A model generated the notes under the pieces. That model saw nothing but the letters and a program-made list of their open reading frames with translations, searched no databases and had not been told where the DNA came from. Made by a program: the position numbers and the translations under genes. A stretch of 64,000 bases of DNA from Immundisolibacter sp. (lineage in GTDB: Bacteria > Pseudomonadota > Gammaproteobacteria > Immundisolibacterales > Immundisolibacteraceae), in contig NZ_JBFIII010000002.1 in the NCBI RefSeq assembly GCF_041601295.1, positions 1-64,000 on the forward strand, read 5' to 3'. Positions 44,662 through 53,626 of this stretch are shown here, piece after piece (the stretch's first letter is position 1; every line of letters starts with the position of its first letter).

Positions 44662-46535
44662 TGAGAGTGGCCGCGACGTATACGAGTCGGCTCATTGCAT
44701 TGGCGCTTGCTGTCACTGTGTCGGTGGCGGGAGCACAGGATCTGCTGGGCCGCAAGGTGAAACTGACCGGGCAATGGGACGGCGTGCAATTTCAGGGAAC
44801 CCGATTGCAAGTCTGGGATACCCACAAAGACTCAACGCGTGGCCGTGTCCGCGGCAAAGTCGAACATCTCGACGTGCCGAATCGAACCTTGCGGATCGGA
44901 CCCATCAGCGTTGAGTGGGACCTGAAAACCCGGTGGGAAGGTTTGGCGCCAGAGCAAATTGCCTCCATGCCAGCGGTTGAAGTCTCCGGGGCTGTGCTGA
45001 GTCCCGCGAAGTTGCGGGCCAAGTCCGTCAGGCCGGCTTCCATCGGGCCGGGTCAGTTTCAGTTGCGGGGCACCGTCATGGCGGCCGGCACGGCGCGCGA
45101 TGCGGCGTCGGGTCTGACCCTGTTGGGCGTTCCGGTTGAGGTGCCAAGCGGTGCGGTGAAGAACCTTTACGGTGCCTCCCTGACCCGCCGACCTGACGAA
45201 AGACGCCCGTCCGACCAGTTCTCGACATCCGTGTTGGGTCGCCCGCTCACGATCGGCGGCGAGCTGAAAACCCAATCCAGGTATCTGAAGGATTTGGCCC
45301 TGAATCCCCAAAAACTGGACGATGTTGCCCGCATTGACCAGGAGCTCCAGATCGAATTGTCCTATCCCCTGAACGATCGAGCCCTCGTGTTTCTGGAGGG
45401 TAAGGTGCTGTACGAGGCCGAGGTCTATGCGCAGGACAAGAGTCGGAAATTCGAACGCTCGCTCGAACGCGGCGAGATGTGGCTGTATCTGGACCAGTTA
45501 TTTGCCAGTAATTTCAGCCTGCAGATAGGTCGACAGAATTTTTACGAGCCGCGCAGTTGGTGGTGGGATCAGGACCTTGATGCGGTGCGCTTTCATTACA
45601 ACACCCTGGATTGGCACGCCGAGCTTTCAGTGGCTCGGGAACTGGGCGACGTTGCGACCGAACTGGACCGTAACGATCCGCAGCGGGAAGACGTTTTGCG
45701 AGTGCTCGCACACACGGCCTGGCGCTGGGCGCGAAATCATCGGCTCGATGCTTTTTTTCTGTATCACGATGACCGCTCCGAGCGGCAGCGTGTTGGTGAG
45801 CTGGTCACCAAGGGGCGCGAAGATCCCAGCGATGCCACCTTGGTATGGGCCGGTGGGCGTCTGTCGGGGGAACTCGACTTTGCGCAGCACGGTGAGGTCG
45901 ATTACTGGATAGAAGGCGCCGCGGTAAGGGGCCATGAGCGATTGCTGGATTTCCATCGGGTCAGTGGCCGGCCAGACCGCCGCGTTGTGGACAGCCGAGC
46001 GAAACGCGATGTATCCGGATGGGCCTTTGAAAGCGGCGTCAGCTGGCAGGCGGAATTACCCGCCAGGCCAACGCTGACCCTGAGCTATGCATTTGGTTCC
46101 GGCGACCGGAATCCGGGGCATGGCGCAGACCGTTCTTTCCGCCAGACGGGTTTGCAGGGCGATAAGGCGCGTTTCGGCGGTGTCGACCGATTTCGCTATT
46201 ACGGAGAGTTGTTAAACCCGGAATTGTCGAATCTGCATATTCCGACCGCCGCCGTGGGTTTCAGTTTCTGGGACGCCAGTTCAGTTGAATTTCTTTATCA
46301 CCATTATCGGCAAGTGCATGCGGCGGATTTCCTGCGTAATGGGCGTGTCCGTTCGAGTCCAGACGGGCGCAGCACCGACATCGGTCAGGAGTTCGACATC
46401 GTGCTTGGACTGGAAGATTGGGAGCCGTTCGAGATCGAAGCGGTTGTCAGTGCATTTCGGGCGGGCGCCGCCTACGGTTCGCTGGCCGGCAACATGGCCT
46501 ATGCCTTCTTTCTCAATGTTGATTACAACTTCTGA
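44661..46535 (+). CDS. Alginate-export-like outer membrane barrel with N-terminal extension
   Basis: A 624-residue exported protein with signal peptide ending near VAGA. Residues about 30-190 form two beta-rich units (RVRGKVEHLDVPNRTLRIGPISVEW, then FQLRGTVMAAGTARDAASG) that resemble DUF5666 domains. From about 205 to the end there are alternating strands (FSLQIGRQNFYEPRSWWWDQ, AYAFFLNVDYNF at the C-terminus), matching AlgE-type alginate export barrels. The terminal Phe is a barrel-assembly signal. AlgE itself lacks such a long N-terminal part. It probably passes a glycan or glycoconjugate across the outer membrane. Confidence 0.8.
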   Translation: MRVAATYTSRLIALALAVTVSVAGAQDLLGRKVKLTGQWDGVQFQGTRLQVWDTHKDSTRGRVRGKVEHLDVPNRTLRIGPISVEWDLKTRWEGLAPEQIASMPAVEVSGAVLSPAKLRAKSVRPASIGPGQFQLRGTVMAAGTARDAASGLTLLGVPVEVPSGAVKNLYGASLTRRPDERRPSDQFSTSVLGRPLTIGGELKTQSRYLKDLALNPQKLDDVARIDQELQIELSYPLNDRALVFLEGKVLYEAEVYAQDKSRKFERSLERGEMWLYLDQLFASNFSLQIGRQNFYEPRSWWWDQDLDAVRFHYNTLDWHAELSVARELGDVATELDRNDPQREDVLRVLAHTAWRWARNHRLDAFFLYHDDRSERQRVGELVTKGREDPSDATLVWAGGRLSGELDFAQHGEVDYWIEGAAVRGHERLLDFHRVSGRPDRRVVDSRAKRDVSGWAFESGVSWQAELPARPTLTLSYAFGSGDRNPGHGADRSFRQTGLQGDKARFGGVDRFRYYGELLNPELSNLHIPTAAVGFSFWDASSVEFLYHHYRQVHAADFLRNGRVRSSPDGRSTDIGQEFDIVLGLEDWEPFEIEAVVSAFRAGAAYGSLAGNMAYAFFLNVDYNF

Positions 46536-46621
46536 GTGGATACGTTATCGATGTCCGGGACACAGGATAAAGAACACAGCCGGTTGAATGACGTGGCGCA
46601 AGGGCAACCCCGGGAACACTG

Positions 46622-48478
46622 ATGGCAGGTTCCAAAACAGGCCTGCGCCAGGCAATCCCGAGCCTGCGTCACATCGTGATGCGATTCAGCCCCTACGTGC
46701 GCAAGGAGCGTGGGCTGGTCGGCTGGTCGATGTGCGCCTTGGGCGCCGTGGTTTTCCTGCGCATGCTCGAGCCCTGGCCGCTGAAGCTGGTTCTGGATCG
46801 GGTGATCGTGGCGGTGCCGACCGGTGGCCAGACCGGCATCGCCCTGGTTGACCGCATGGATCCCTTATCGCTGTTGACCTGGTGCGCCGGGGGCCTGGTG
46901 CTGATCATCGGCCTGCGGGCGCTTGCGGAATATTCGCAGACGGTCGGTTTTGCCCTGGTTGGCAATCGGGTGCTGACCCGCGTGCGCAGTGATTTGTACA
47001 ACCACCTGCAGCGCCTGTCGCTGTCCTTTTACAACACGGCCAGGGCCGGCGACCTGCTGGTCCGCGTTACCAGTGACGTCAATCTGCTCAAGGAGGTGAC
47101 AGTCACGGCGGCCCTGCCGCTGGTAGCCAGTTTCATGCTGTTGGTGGGCATGCTTGGGTTGATGCTGTGGATGAACTGGCAGCTCACGCTGCTGGTGATG
47201 CTGCCGTTGCCGTTTCTCGGCTTGCGCGTCGCGCGTCTTAACGGGCGTCTGCGTGACGCGGCGCGCTTGCAGCGCAGACGCGAGGGCGCGATGGCGGCGA
47301 CGGCGGCCGAGTCCATCACATCAATGAAAGCGGTGCACGCGCTGTCGCTGCAGGAATCGTTCTCGCAGCGATTCGGCCGCCAGAATGACAAGGGGTTGCT
47401 GGAAGGCGCACAGGCGGCCAAATTGGCCGCGGGTCTGGAGCGCACGGTTGATGTCTTTGTGACGTTCGCAACCGCCATTGCCCTGTGGCAAGGGGCGCGC
47501 CTGGTCATGGCTGGCACGCTCTCGCCTGGGGATTTGGTGTTGTTTCTCACCTACCTGAAGAGCGCTGTCAGGCCGGCCCGCGATTTTGCCAAATACACCA
47601 CCCGACTGACTCGTGCGGCGGCGGCCGGGGATCGGGTGCTTGAGCTTTTCGACCGTCTGCCCGAGGTGCGGGACCAACCTGGTGCGTGTCCTGCGGCGCC
47701 GTTTCGCGGGCAGCTGCGTTTCGAGGACGTCCATTTCGATTACGAGCCAGGTCGGCCGGGTCTGGTGGGCATTGATTTCGAGGTGGCCCCGGGCCAATTC
47801 GTCGCGCTCGCCGGGCCGTCGGGCGCCGGCAAGACCACCATCGCGAACCTGCTGTTGCGGCTCTATGACCCGGGCCGCGGATGCGTACGGATCGACGGTC
47901 AGGATATTCGTGGCTTCACTGTCGATTCTGTACGGGCACAGATCAGTGTCGTCCTTCAGGATCCCTTTCTGTTTGCCGCCACGGTCGGCGAGAACATCGC
48001 ACTTGGAAGGCCGGATGCCACGCCTGAGCAGATCCAGGCGGCCGCGCGCCTGGCGCACGTCGACGAATTCGTCCAAGGTCTCCCCGACGGCTATGACACT
48101 CTGGTGGGCGAGCGGGGTGTCACGTTCTCGCGCGGTCAGTGCCAGCGGATATCGATCGCCCGCGCGACATTGCGTGATGCGCCGATCCTGCTCCTGGACG
48201 AGCCGACCACGGGCCTGGACAACACCAGCGAAAGCGCAGTGGTCGACGCGCTGCAACAGTTGCGCGGTGGGCGCACCACGATCGTAATAACGCACGAGTT
48301 GCAGTTGGCGGCGGCCGCGGACCTTATTCTGTACGTGGAAGGCGGGCGGATCGTGGAGCGCGGCAGCCATGCCGAACTGCTGGAACTGAACGGCCGCTAC
48401 GCACAGCAGTACGCGCTCGAAACGGTTGACATCAAGCAGGGCGTCGCGGCGCCGGACGTTCATGTTGTCCCCGGCTGA
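46622..48478 (+). CDS. ABC exporter, fused permease and ATPase
   Basis: A 618-residue half-transporter of the ABCB/MsbA type. Six membrane helices occupy about residues 30-330. The ATPase follows: Walker A GPSGAGKTT near 398, Q-loop VLQDPFLF, Walker B ILLLDEPTTGLD near 521 and H-loop VITHE. The signature motif reads FSRGQCQR near 501 where LSGGQRQR is usual, a changed second Gly and a Cys for Arg. A homodimer could flip a glycolipid or glycan precursor. It starts 86 bp after the barrel gene. Confidence 0.9.
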   Translation: MAGSKTGLRQAIPSLRHIVMRFSPYVRKERGLVGWSMCALGAVVFLRMLEPWPLKLVLDRVIVAVPTGGQTGIALVDRMDPLSLLTWCAGGLVLIIGLRALAEYSQTVGFALVGNRVLTRVRSDLYNHLQRLSLSFYNTARAGDLLVRVTSDVNLLKEVTVTAALPLVASFMLLVGMLGLMLWMNWQLTLLVMLPLPFLGLRVARLNGRLRDAARLQRRREGAMAATAAESITSMKAVHALSLQESFSQRFGRQNDKGLLEGAQAAKLAAGLERTVDVFVTFATAIALWQGARLVMAGTLSPGDLVLFLTYLKSAVRPARDFAKYTTRLTRAAAAGDRVLELFDRLPEVRDQPGACPAAPFRGQLRFEDVHFDYEPGRPGLVGIDFEVAPGQFVALAGPSGAGKTTIANLLLRLYDPGRGCVRIDGQDIRGFTVDSVRAQISVVLQDPFLFAATVGENIALGRPDATPEQIQAAARLAHVDEFVQGLPDGYDTLVGERGVTFSRGQCQRISIARATLRDAPILLLDEPTTGLDNTSESAVVDALQQLRGGRTTIVITHELQLAAAADLILYVEGGRIVERGSHAELLELNGRYAQQYALETVDIKQGVAAPDVHVVPG

Positions 48479-50828
48479 CGGCGCGCTGGTCGAGCGCGAT
48501 CGGGCGATTCCCGGCCTGGCGCTGGTGCTGGACGCCGATACACTGCTGGCGACCCTGCGCCGGGCCCTGCCTGGGGTCGATCTGCAGGCCGCCCGGGTTA
48601 CCTATCTACGTTACAAGTCGGGCATGAGCTGCCTTGCAACATGCGAATTGCAGCTTGGCGACGAGCAGGTCGATGCTTACCTGCATGCGTATGGGCCGGC
48701 TGCGGGTGACAAGTTAACAAGCGCCTCGCAAAAGTCGAGTACAACCGGTCCACTGGGCCCGGGCCAGTTGGTATTTCCAGAGCACGCACTGGTCGTGGCT
48801 GCGTGTCAAAACGATGAACAGATACCGGGGCTGAAGTACCTTGTCCGGGCCGAGAAGCGGCTGAAGCTCCTTCGGTCTGTGTTGCCGGGTCGTCACGATC
48901 TGCACGGTACGCGGTTGGAGCGGCTGTCCTACAAGCCGAAGCGACGCTATGTGGGCGCCGTGCTGACACCACAGGGGCCAGCCCTGGTCGTGCGTGCGTA
49001 CGCCGCGTCTGCCCCGGTACCTGTCCCCGCCCAAAGGCGCTTATATGCGCAGGGATCGATACTCGCCGTGGCTCCGTGTGTGGCGCTCGAACCGCGTCGC
49101 CGAATCCAGATCTTTGAATGGTTGCCGGGCACCGTGTTACGCGATATGGCGGGTCGCTCCAGCGAGCGGGAGGCTGGCTTTCGACGTGTCGGACAGGCCC
49201 TGGCTGAGCTGCACGACCTCACGGATCCGGCGTCTTTGGGTCCTATGCCGGGCGTTGCACAGCTGGCTTCGGCAGCGCAGGCGATCTCCACCATCTGCCC
49301 GATGCTGGCAGCGCGGTCTGCTGATCTGGCCCAGCGACTGGCCCAGGGACTGGAGTCGCTGTCACCGGCGGTTTTACGCCCGCTGCACGGCGACTTCCAC
49401 CCCGCACAAGCGCTGATCCACGGCGAACGGGTCGGCGTTCTGGATTTTGACCGTGCGGGTATCGGCGATCCGGCTTACGACCTGGGCGCCTTCATCGCCC
49501 ATCTGGAGCGCGACTACCTGACCGGCCGCATCGACAGGGCCGCCCTGGAACACCTCAGCGCTGCGTTCATCGCCGGCTACGCTGCAATGGGCGGAGGCCC
49601 CAGCCCTGCCAGCGTGCGTTTGCATACGGCTGCTGCATTGCTGCGTGTAGCGCCTGAGCAGTTCCGCTACCGTGATCCGGATTGGGCCGCAACGATGACC
49701 GCGCTGCTTGAGCGGGCGGCCCAGCTGGCGGCGCCCGTGAAGGTGCGAGCGACAGGTCCGGCGCCGCCAGGCAAGCCCACGCAGGTTGATGACCCCTACG
49801 GCGTAGATCGCGATCCGGCCATGCCGTTTCTCAAACATGCGCTCGACCCTGAAACAGCCTCTCGTGAACTTAGTCACGCGCTTGCGAAATTCTCCGGTGG
49901 CGCTCTGGTCCAGATCCGGGCTATTCGGGTGATTCGCCATAAGCCGGCACGCCGGTGCCTGGTCGAGTATGACCTTGATCTCATACGGTCTGGGCGGATA
50001 GTTGAAGCGCTTACCCTGGTCGGCAAAGTCAGGGCGCGCGGCTCGGACACGAAAATGTTCGCCTGTCTCCAGGCGTTGTGGCGCAACGGATTCGATGACC
50101 AAACCGAGGATGGCGTATCCATTCCCGAGCCGGTGGCGCTGGTGCCGGCCTTGCACCTGTGGCTGCAACGCAAGGTGCCCGGGGCGGTAGCCACGTCCCT
50201 GCTTGCTGGCCAAGACGGGGTCGAGCTGGCGCGGCGTATCACCGACGCCATCCACAAACTGCATCGGGTCGGCGTGCAAGCCCCGCGTACGCACACGATG
50301 GCCGACGAACTGGGCATTCTGCGCCCGCGACTGGCGGAGGTCGCGCGTGTGTACCCGACTTTGGAGCCCCGCCTCAGCGGACTTATGGACGCCTGTGAGC
50401 GGGTCGCGGCGGACATGGGTGAAGCACGCTGGGCCAACGTGCATCGGGATTTCTACCCCGATCAGGTGCTGGTCGACGGCAGTCGCCTTTACCTTGTCGA
50501 CCTCGATCTGTACGCGCAGGGTGATCCGGCCATCGATGTCGGGAACTTCATCGCCCACCTGATCGAGCAGGGTCTGAGGCTGCACGGTGACGCCGGTGCC
50601 TTGTCGGGCCAGATCGCGGCCATGCTGGAACGCTTCGCCAGCGTGTCCGGTGACCTCGCGCGAGTCCACGTCTATGTGGCGCTGACCCTGGCTCGTCACG
50701 TCTCGATCAGCACACAGATTCCGGAACGACGCTGGACCACGCTCGCCTTGCTGGAGCTGGCTGAGCGCCATGTTCAGACATTGCGGCCAGGCGGCGGACC
50801 GATCGCGTCCAGCAACGGGACTGCCTGA
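48462..50828 (+). CDS. Protein with two tandem aminoglycoside-phosphotransferase-like kinase domains
   Basis: A 788-residue protein with the same kinase fold twice. The first copy has Brenner-type LHGDFHPAQALIHG near residue 308 and DFDRAGIGDPAYDLGAF. The second has HRDFYPDQVLVDG near 661 and DLDLYAQGDPAIDVGNFIAH. In both the catalytic Asp and the metal-binding Asp are present. No membrane segment is seen. The ATG at 48462 lies inside the end of the ABC gene; an in-frame TTG at 48426 is an alternative. The stop overlaps the next start (ATGA). It may phosphorylate a sugar, polyol or lipid intermediate. A drug-resistance role is unlikely in this setting. Confidence 0.82.
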   Translation: MLSPADGALVERDRAIPGLALVLDADTLLATLRRALPGVDLQAARVTYLRYKSGMSCLATCELQLGDEQVDAYLHAYGPAAGDKLTSASQKSSTTGPLGPGQLVFPEHALVVAACQNDEQIPGLKYLVRAEKRLKLLRSVLPGRHDLHGTRLERLSYKPKRRYVGAVLTPQGPALVVRAYAASAPVPVPAQRRLYAQGSILAVAPCVALEPRRRIQIFEWLPGTVLRDMAGRSSEREAGFRRVGQALAELHDLTDPASLGPMPGVAQLASAAQAISTICPMLAARSADLAQRLAQGLESLSPAVLRPLHGDFHPAQALIHGERVGVLDFDRAGIGDPAYDLGAFIAHLERDYLTGRIDRAALEHLSAAFIAGYAAMGGGPSPASVRLHTAAALLRVAPEQFRYRDPDWAATMTALLERAAQLAAPVKVRATGPAPPGKPTQVDDPYGVDRDPAMPFLKHALDPETASRELSHALAKFSGGALVQIRAIRVIRHKPARRCLVEYDLDLIRSGRIVEALTLVGKVRARGSDTKMFACLQALWRNGFDDQTEDGVSIPEPVALVPALHLWLQRKVPGAVATSLLAGQDGVELARRITDAIHKLHRVGVQAPRTHTMADELGILRPRLAEVARVYPTLEPRLSGLMDACERVAADMGEARWANVHRDFYPDQVLVDGSRLYLVDLDLYAQGDPAIDVGNFIAHLIEQGLRLHGDAGALSGQIAAMLERFASVSGDLARVHVYVALTLARHVSISTQIPERRWTTLALLELAERHVQTLRPGGGPIASSNGTA

Positions 50829-52084
50829 TGCGAATGCCAGCCCAGGCGGAGGTTAAACGTGGACCGACGATGCGAATTGCCTATGTGAATACTGACGCGG
50901 GCGTGCCGCCGTTTGGACAGAAAGGTTGCTCCGTTCATGTGCAGGAAGTGATCCGCGGCTTTCTCGCGAAAGGCCACGCGGTCGACCTGTTCACCACCGT
51001 GCTGGGTGGCCAGGCTCCGCCAGGACTGGAAGCTGTTCGCGTCGTTCAGCTGCCGTCAGTTCCCAAGGAGGACCGCGCGTTGCGGGAACAGGCGGCACTG
51101 GCGGCCAACACGCAGGTTCGAGCCACTCTCCAGCGTGAGGGTCCGTACTCGATGGTTTACGAGCGTTGCGCCCTGTGGAGCTTTGCCGGCATGGAGTACG
51201 CGCAAGCCGCCGGCGTGCCGGGCGTGCTCGAAGTGAACGCCCCGCTAGTCGACGAGCAGGCGGCTCACAGGGGACTGGTCGATCGACCTGCGGCCGAGCA
51301 GGCGGCGCTGCGGACCTTCAGCGCAGCGCGCATATTGGCGGCTGTTTCCGAGGAGGTCGCTGACTACCTGGAACGTTACCCCCAGGCACGCGGCCGTGTG
51401 CGGGTGGTGCCCAATGGCGTTGATGTCGCGCGTTTCGAGCCCGGTCTTGAGCCGGCATTGCCGGCGCCGCAGGGCACCTTCACGGTGGGTTTTGTCGGCA
51501 CGCTCAAGCCATGGCATGGTCTGCCCGTGCTGGCAGACGCCTTTCTGGAATTGCGCAAACAGGTTCCGAACGTTCGCCTGCTGATCGTCGGGGATGGTCC
51601 GGAACGCTCAGCGCTCGAGGCACGGCTTCGGGCCGGCGGGGCGGACCCGGCCACCATTCTGACCGGCGCCGTGGCGCCCGCGCAGATCCCGGGACTGCTG
51701 GCATCCATGAACGTGGCGGTGGCACCTTATCCGCAGACATCGACGTTCTATTTCTCGCCGCTGAAGGTGTACGAATACATGGCCGCCGGCCTGCCGGTCG
51801 TGGCCAGCCGCATCGGTCAACTCAGCGGCCTGATCGAAGATAACGTGAACGGCTTGCTGTGCTCACCTGGCAATGCCGGGGAATTGGCGCAGGCGCTCGC
51901 GCGCCTGAACGGCGAGCCGGCGCTGCGCCTGCGCCTGGGTCAGGCCGCGCGCGCCACCGTGGAGCGAGACCACACCTGGTCCGGGGTTGTGACCCGTCTG
52001 CTTGACCTCGCCGAACCCCCGGACTGTGGCAGTCCGGCCCGGCCCGCGCGGCAGGTCCGGGAAGGTCGGGCCCAGTTCGATTGA
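50828..52084 (+). CDS. Glycosyltransferase, GT4 family
   Basis: A 418-residue GT-B glycosyltransferase. The N-terminal domain starts MRIAYVNTDAGVPPFGQKGCSVHV after a short basic leader. The C-terminal donor domain has VGFVGTLKPWHGLPVLADAF and FYFSPLKVYEYMAAGLPVVASRIG, the GT4 EX7E-like region. The ATG at 50828 overlaps the kinase stop; an internal ATG at 50870 aligns better with the family and may be the true start. Acceptor unknown. Confidence 0.88.
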   Translation: MRMPAQAEVKRGPTMRIAYVNTDAGVPPFGQKGCSVHVQEVIRGFLAKGHAVDLFTTVLGGQAPPGLEAVRVVQLPSVPKEDRALREQAALAANTQVRATLQREGPYSMVYERCALWSFAGMEYAQAAGVPGVLEVNAPLVDEQAAHRGLVDRPAAEQAALRTFSAARILAAVSEEVADYLERYPQARGRVRVVPNGVDVARFEPGLEPALPAPQGTFTVGFVGTLKPWHGLPVLADAFLELRKQVPNVRLLIVGDGPERSALEARLRAGGADPATILTGAVAPAQIPGLLASMNVAVAPYPQTSTFYFSPLKVYEYMAAGLPVVASRIGQLSGLIEDNVNGLLCSPGNAGELAQALARLNGEPALRLRLGQAARATVERDHTWSGVVTRLLDLAEPPDCGSPARPARQVREGRAQFD

Positions 52085-52169
52085 TGGACCCCCGGGTGAC
52101 CATGATTGATGTTCCATGGCGGTTCCAGGATCAATGTGTTGACGAACCGCCGGGCAAGGAGACAGTGTA

Positions 52170-53468
52170 ATGAGTATACGAATTGGCTATGTCCTGAAGA
52201 TGTTTCCGCGGTTGTCGGAGACGTTCGTCCTGAACGAGCTGCTGGAGCTGGAAGCGCAGGGTGTAGAAGTCGAAATATTTTCCCTGATGCCGCCGACCGA
52301 GCCGCGCTTTCATGCGGAACTGTCACGTCTTCGGGCCGAAATCACCTATCTGCCGCGCGCCAACCTGGCCGAGGTTTGGGAGGCCACGCGGGGGCTGTAC
52401 CGGGCGGATCCGATCGACGAGCGCAGATTTGGCGCTGCCTTCGCCCATGCCCTGGCTGCCGCGGATCGGGACAGCCTGCGCACCCTCCTGCATGGGGCGC
52501 TTATCGCCCGGATGGCCGAGGAACGATGCGTCGACCACCTCCACGCGCACTTTGCGACGTCGGCAACGCGTGCGGCACTGCTTGCGCATCTGTGCTCAGG
52601 CATCAGCTTCAGTTTCACCGCTCACGCCAAGGACATCTATCACCAGAGCGCTGACGGGGCGCTGCTGGCCGAAGCCCTGCAACGTGCCGCATTTGCCGTG
52701 ACGGTGACTGATCAGAACCTGCGTCATCTGCGCACGCTCGGCTCGGGCACGGATCAGCTTCGGCGTATCTACAACGGCGTTCGCCTGGACAGTCTGAGTG
52801 AGATCCGCTCGGTTGCTGCCGCTCGCCCGCATCGCAAGGTCCCCCGGTTGATATCGGTTGGGCGTTTGGTCGAGAAGAAGGGATTTTTGTATCTGATAGA
52901 GGCCTGCGCCCTGCTCAAAGCCCAGGGCTTGCCTTTCCAGTGCCAAATCATCGGTCGGGGCGAAGGCGAGGCGGTTTTACGTGCGGCCATCGATCGCCTT
53001 GAGGTCGGGGACGTGGTCGAACTGCTCGGGAGCCAGCCGCATGACCGTGTTCTGGAAGCCGTGGCGGACAGCGACCTTATGATCCTGCCGTGCATCGTTG
53101 GCCAGGACGGCAACCGCGATGCATTACCGACGGTGCTGCTCGAAGCGATGGCGCTGCGGGTAGCAGTCGTCTCCACAGACCTTGAGGGCGTGACCGAAAT
53201 CGTCGATCACGAGATTACGGGGCTTCTTGTGCCCCAGAAGGACGGTGCCAGCCTGGCGGTCGCCATGCGGCGTTTTATTGTCGATGTCGCATTGCGCGAC
53301 CGCTGCGCCGAAGCCGGCCAGCGCAAAGCCGAGCGGCTGTTTAATATTCAGCACAACGTTGGCCAGTTGGCGGACCTTTTTGCCCTGGCGGCCGAGCAAC
53401 GCCGCCAGGGCATGAATCGAGCTTTGGCCTCGCTTTCCGTGGTTGCGGCCGCGGGCAAGAGTGACTGA
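52170..53468 (+). CDS. Glycosyltransferase, GT4 family, WcaL-like
   Basis: A 432-residue GT4 enzyme starting MSIRIGYVLKMFPRLSETFV, a stretch typical of exopolysaccharide enzymes such as colanic acid WcaL. HLHAHFATSATRAALLAHL and FTAHAKDIYHQSADG form the acceptor side. SVGRLVEKKGFLYLIEACA and DALPTVLLEAMALRVAVVSTDLEGVTEIV form the donor side with the EX7E pattern. It lies 85 bp after the previous transferase and ends the cluster. Confidence 0.9.
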   Translation: MSIRIGYVLKMFPRLSETFVLNELLELEAQGVEVEIFSLMPPTEPRFHAELSRLRAEITYLPRANLAEVWEATRGLYRADPIDERRFGAAFAHALAAADRDSLRTLLHGALIARMAEERCVDHLHAHFATSATRAALLAHLCSGISFSFTAHAKDIYHQSADGALLAEALQRAAFAVTVTDQNLRHLRTLGSGTDQLRRIYNGVRLDSLSEIRSVAAARPHRKVPRLISVGRLVEKKGFLYLIEACALLKAQGLPFQCQIIGRGEGEAVLRAAIDRLEVGDVVELLGSQPHDRVLEAVADSDLMILPCIVGQDGNRDALPTVLLEAMALRVAVVSTDLEGVTEIVDHEITGLLVPQKDGASLAVAMRRFIVDVALRDRCAEAGQRKAERLFNIQHNVGQLADLFALAAEQRRQGMNRALASLSVVAAAGKSD

Positions 53469-53626
53469 CCGCAGCTGGGCTGGGTTCGTTGGCGGGCGGC
53501 ATCCCTGCCACACATCACCGGTGACACCGGCACGAAACACAGTTCCATGGCGTCGGCAGGGTCGGGGCATCGGGTTCACAATGGCATCCCAACCGGCCCG
53601 GATACCACAGCCAGAGAAGACGCACC

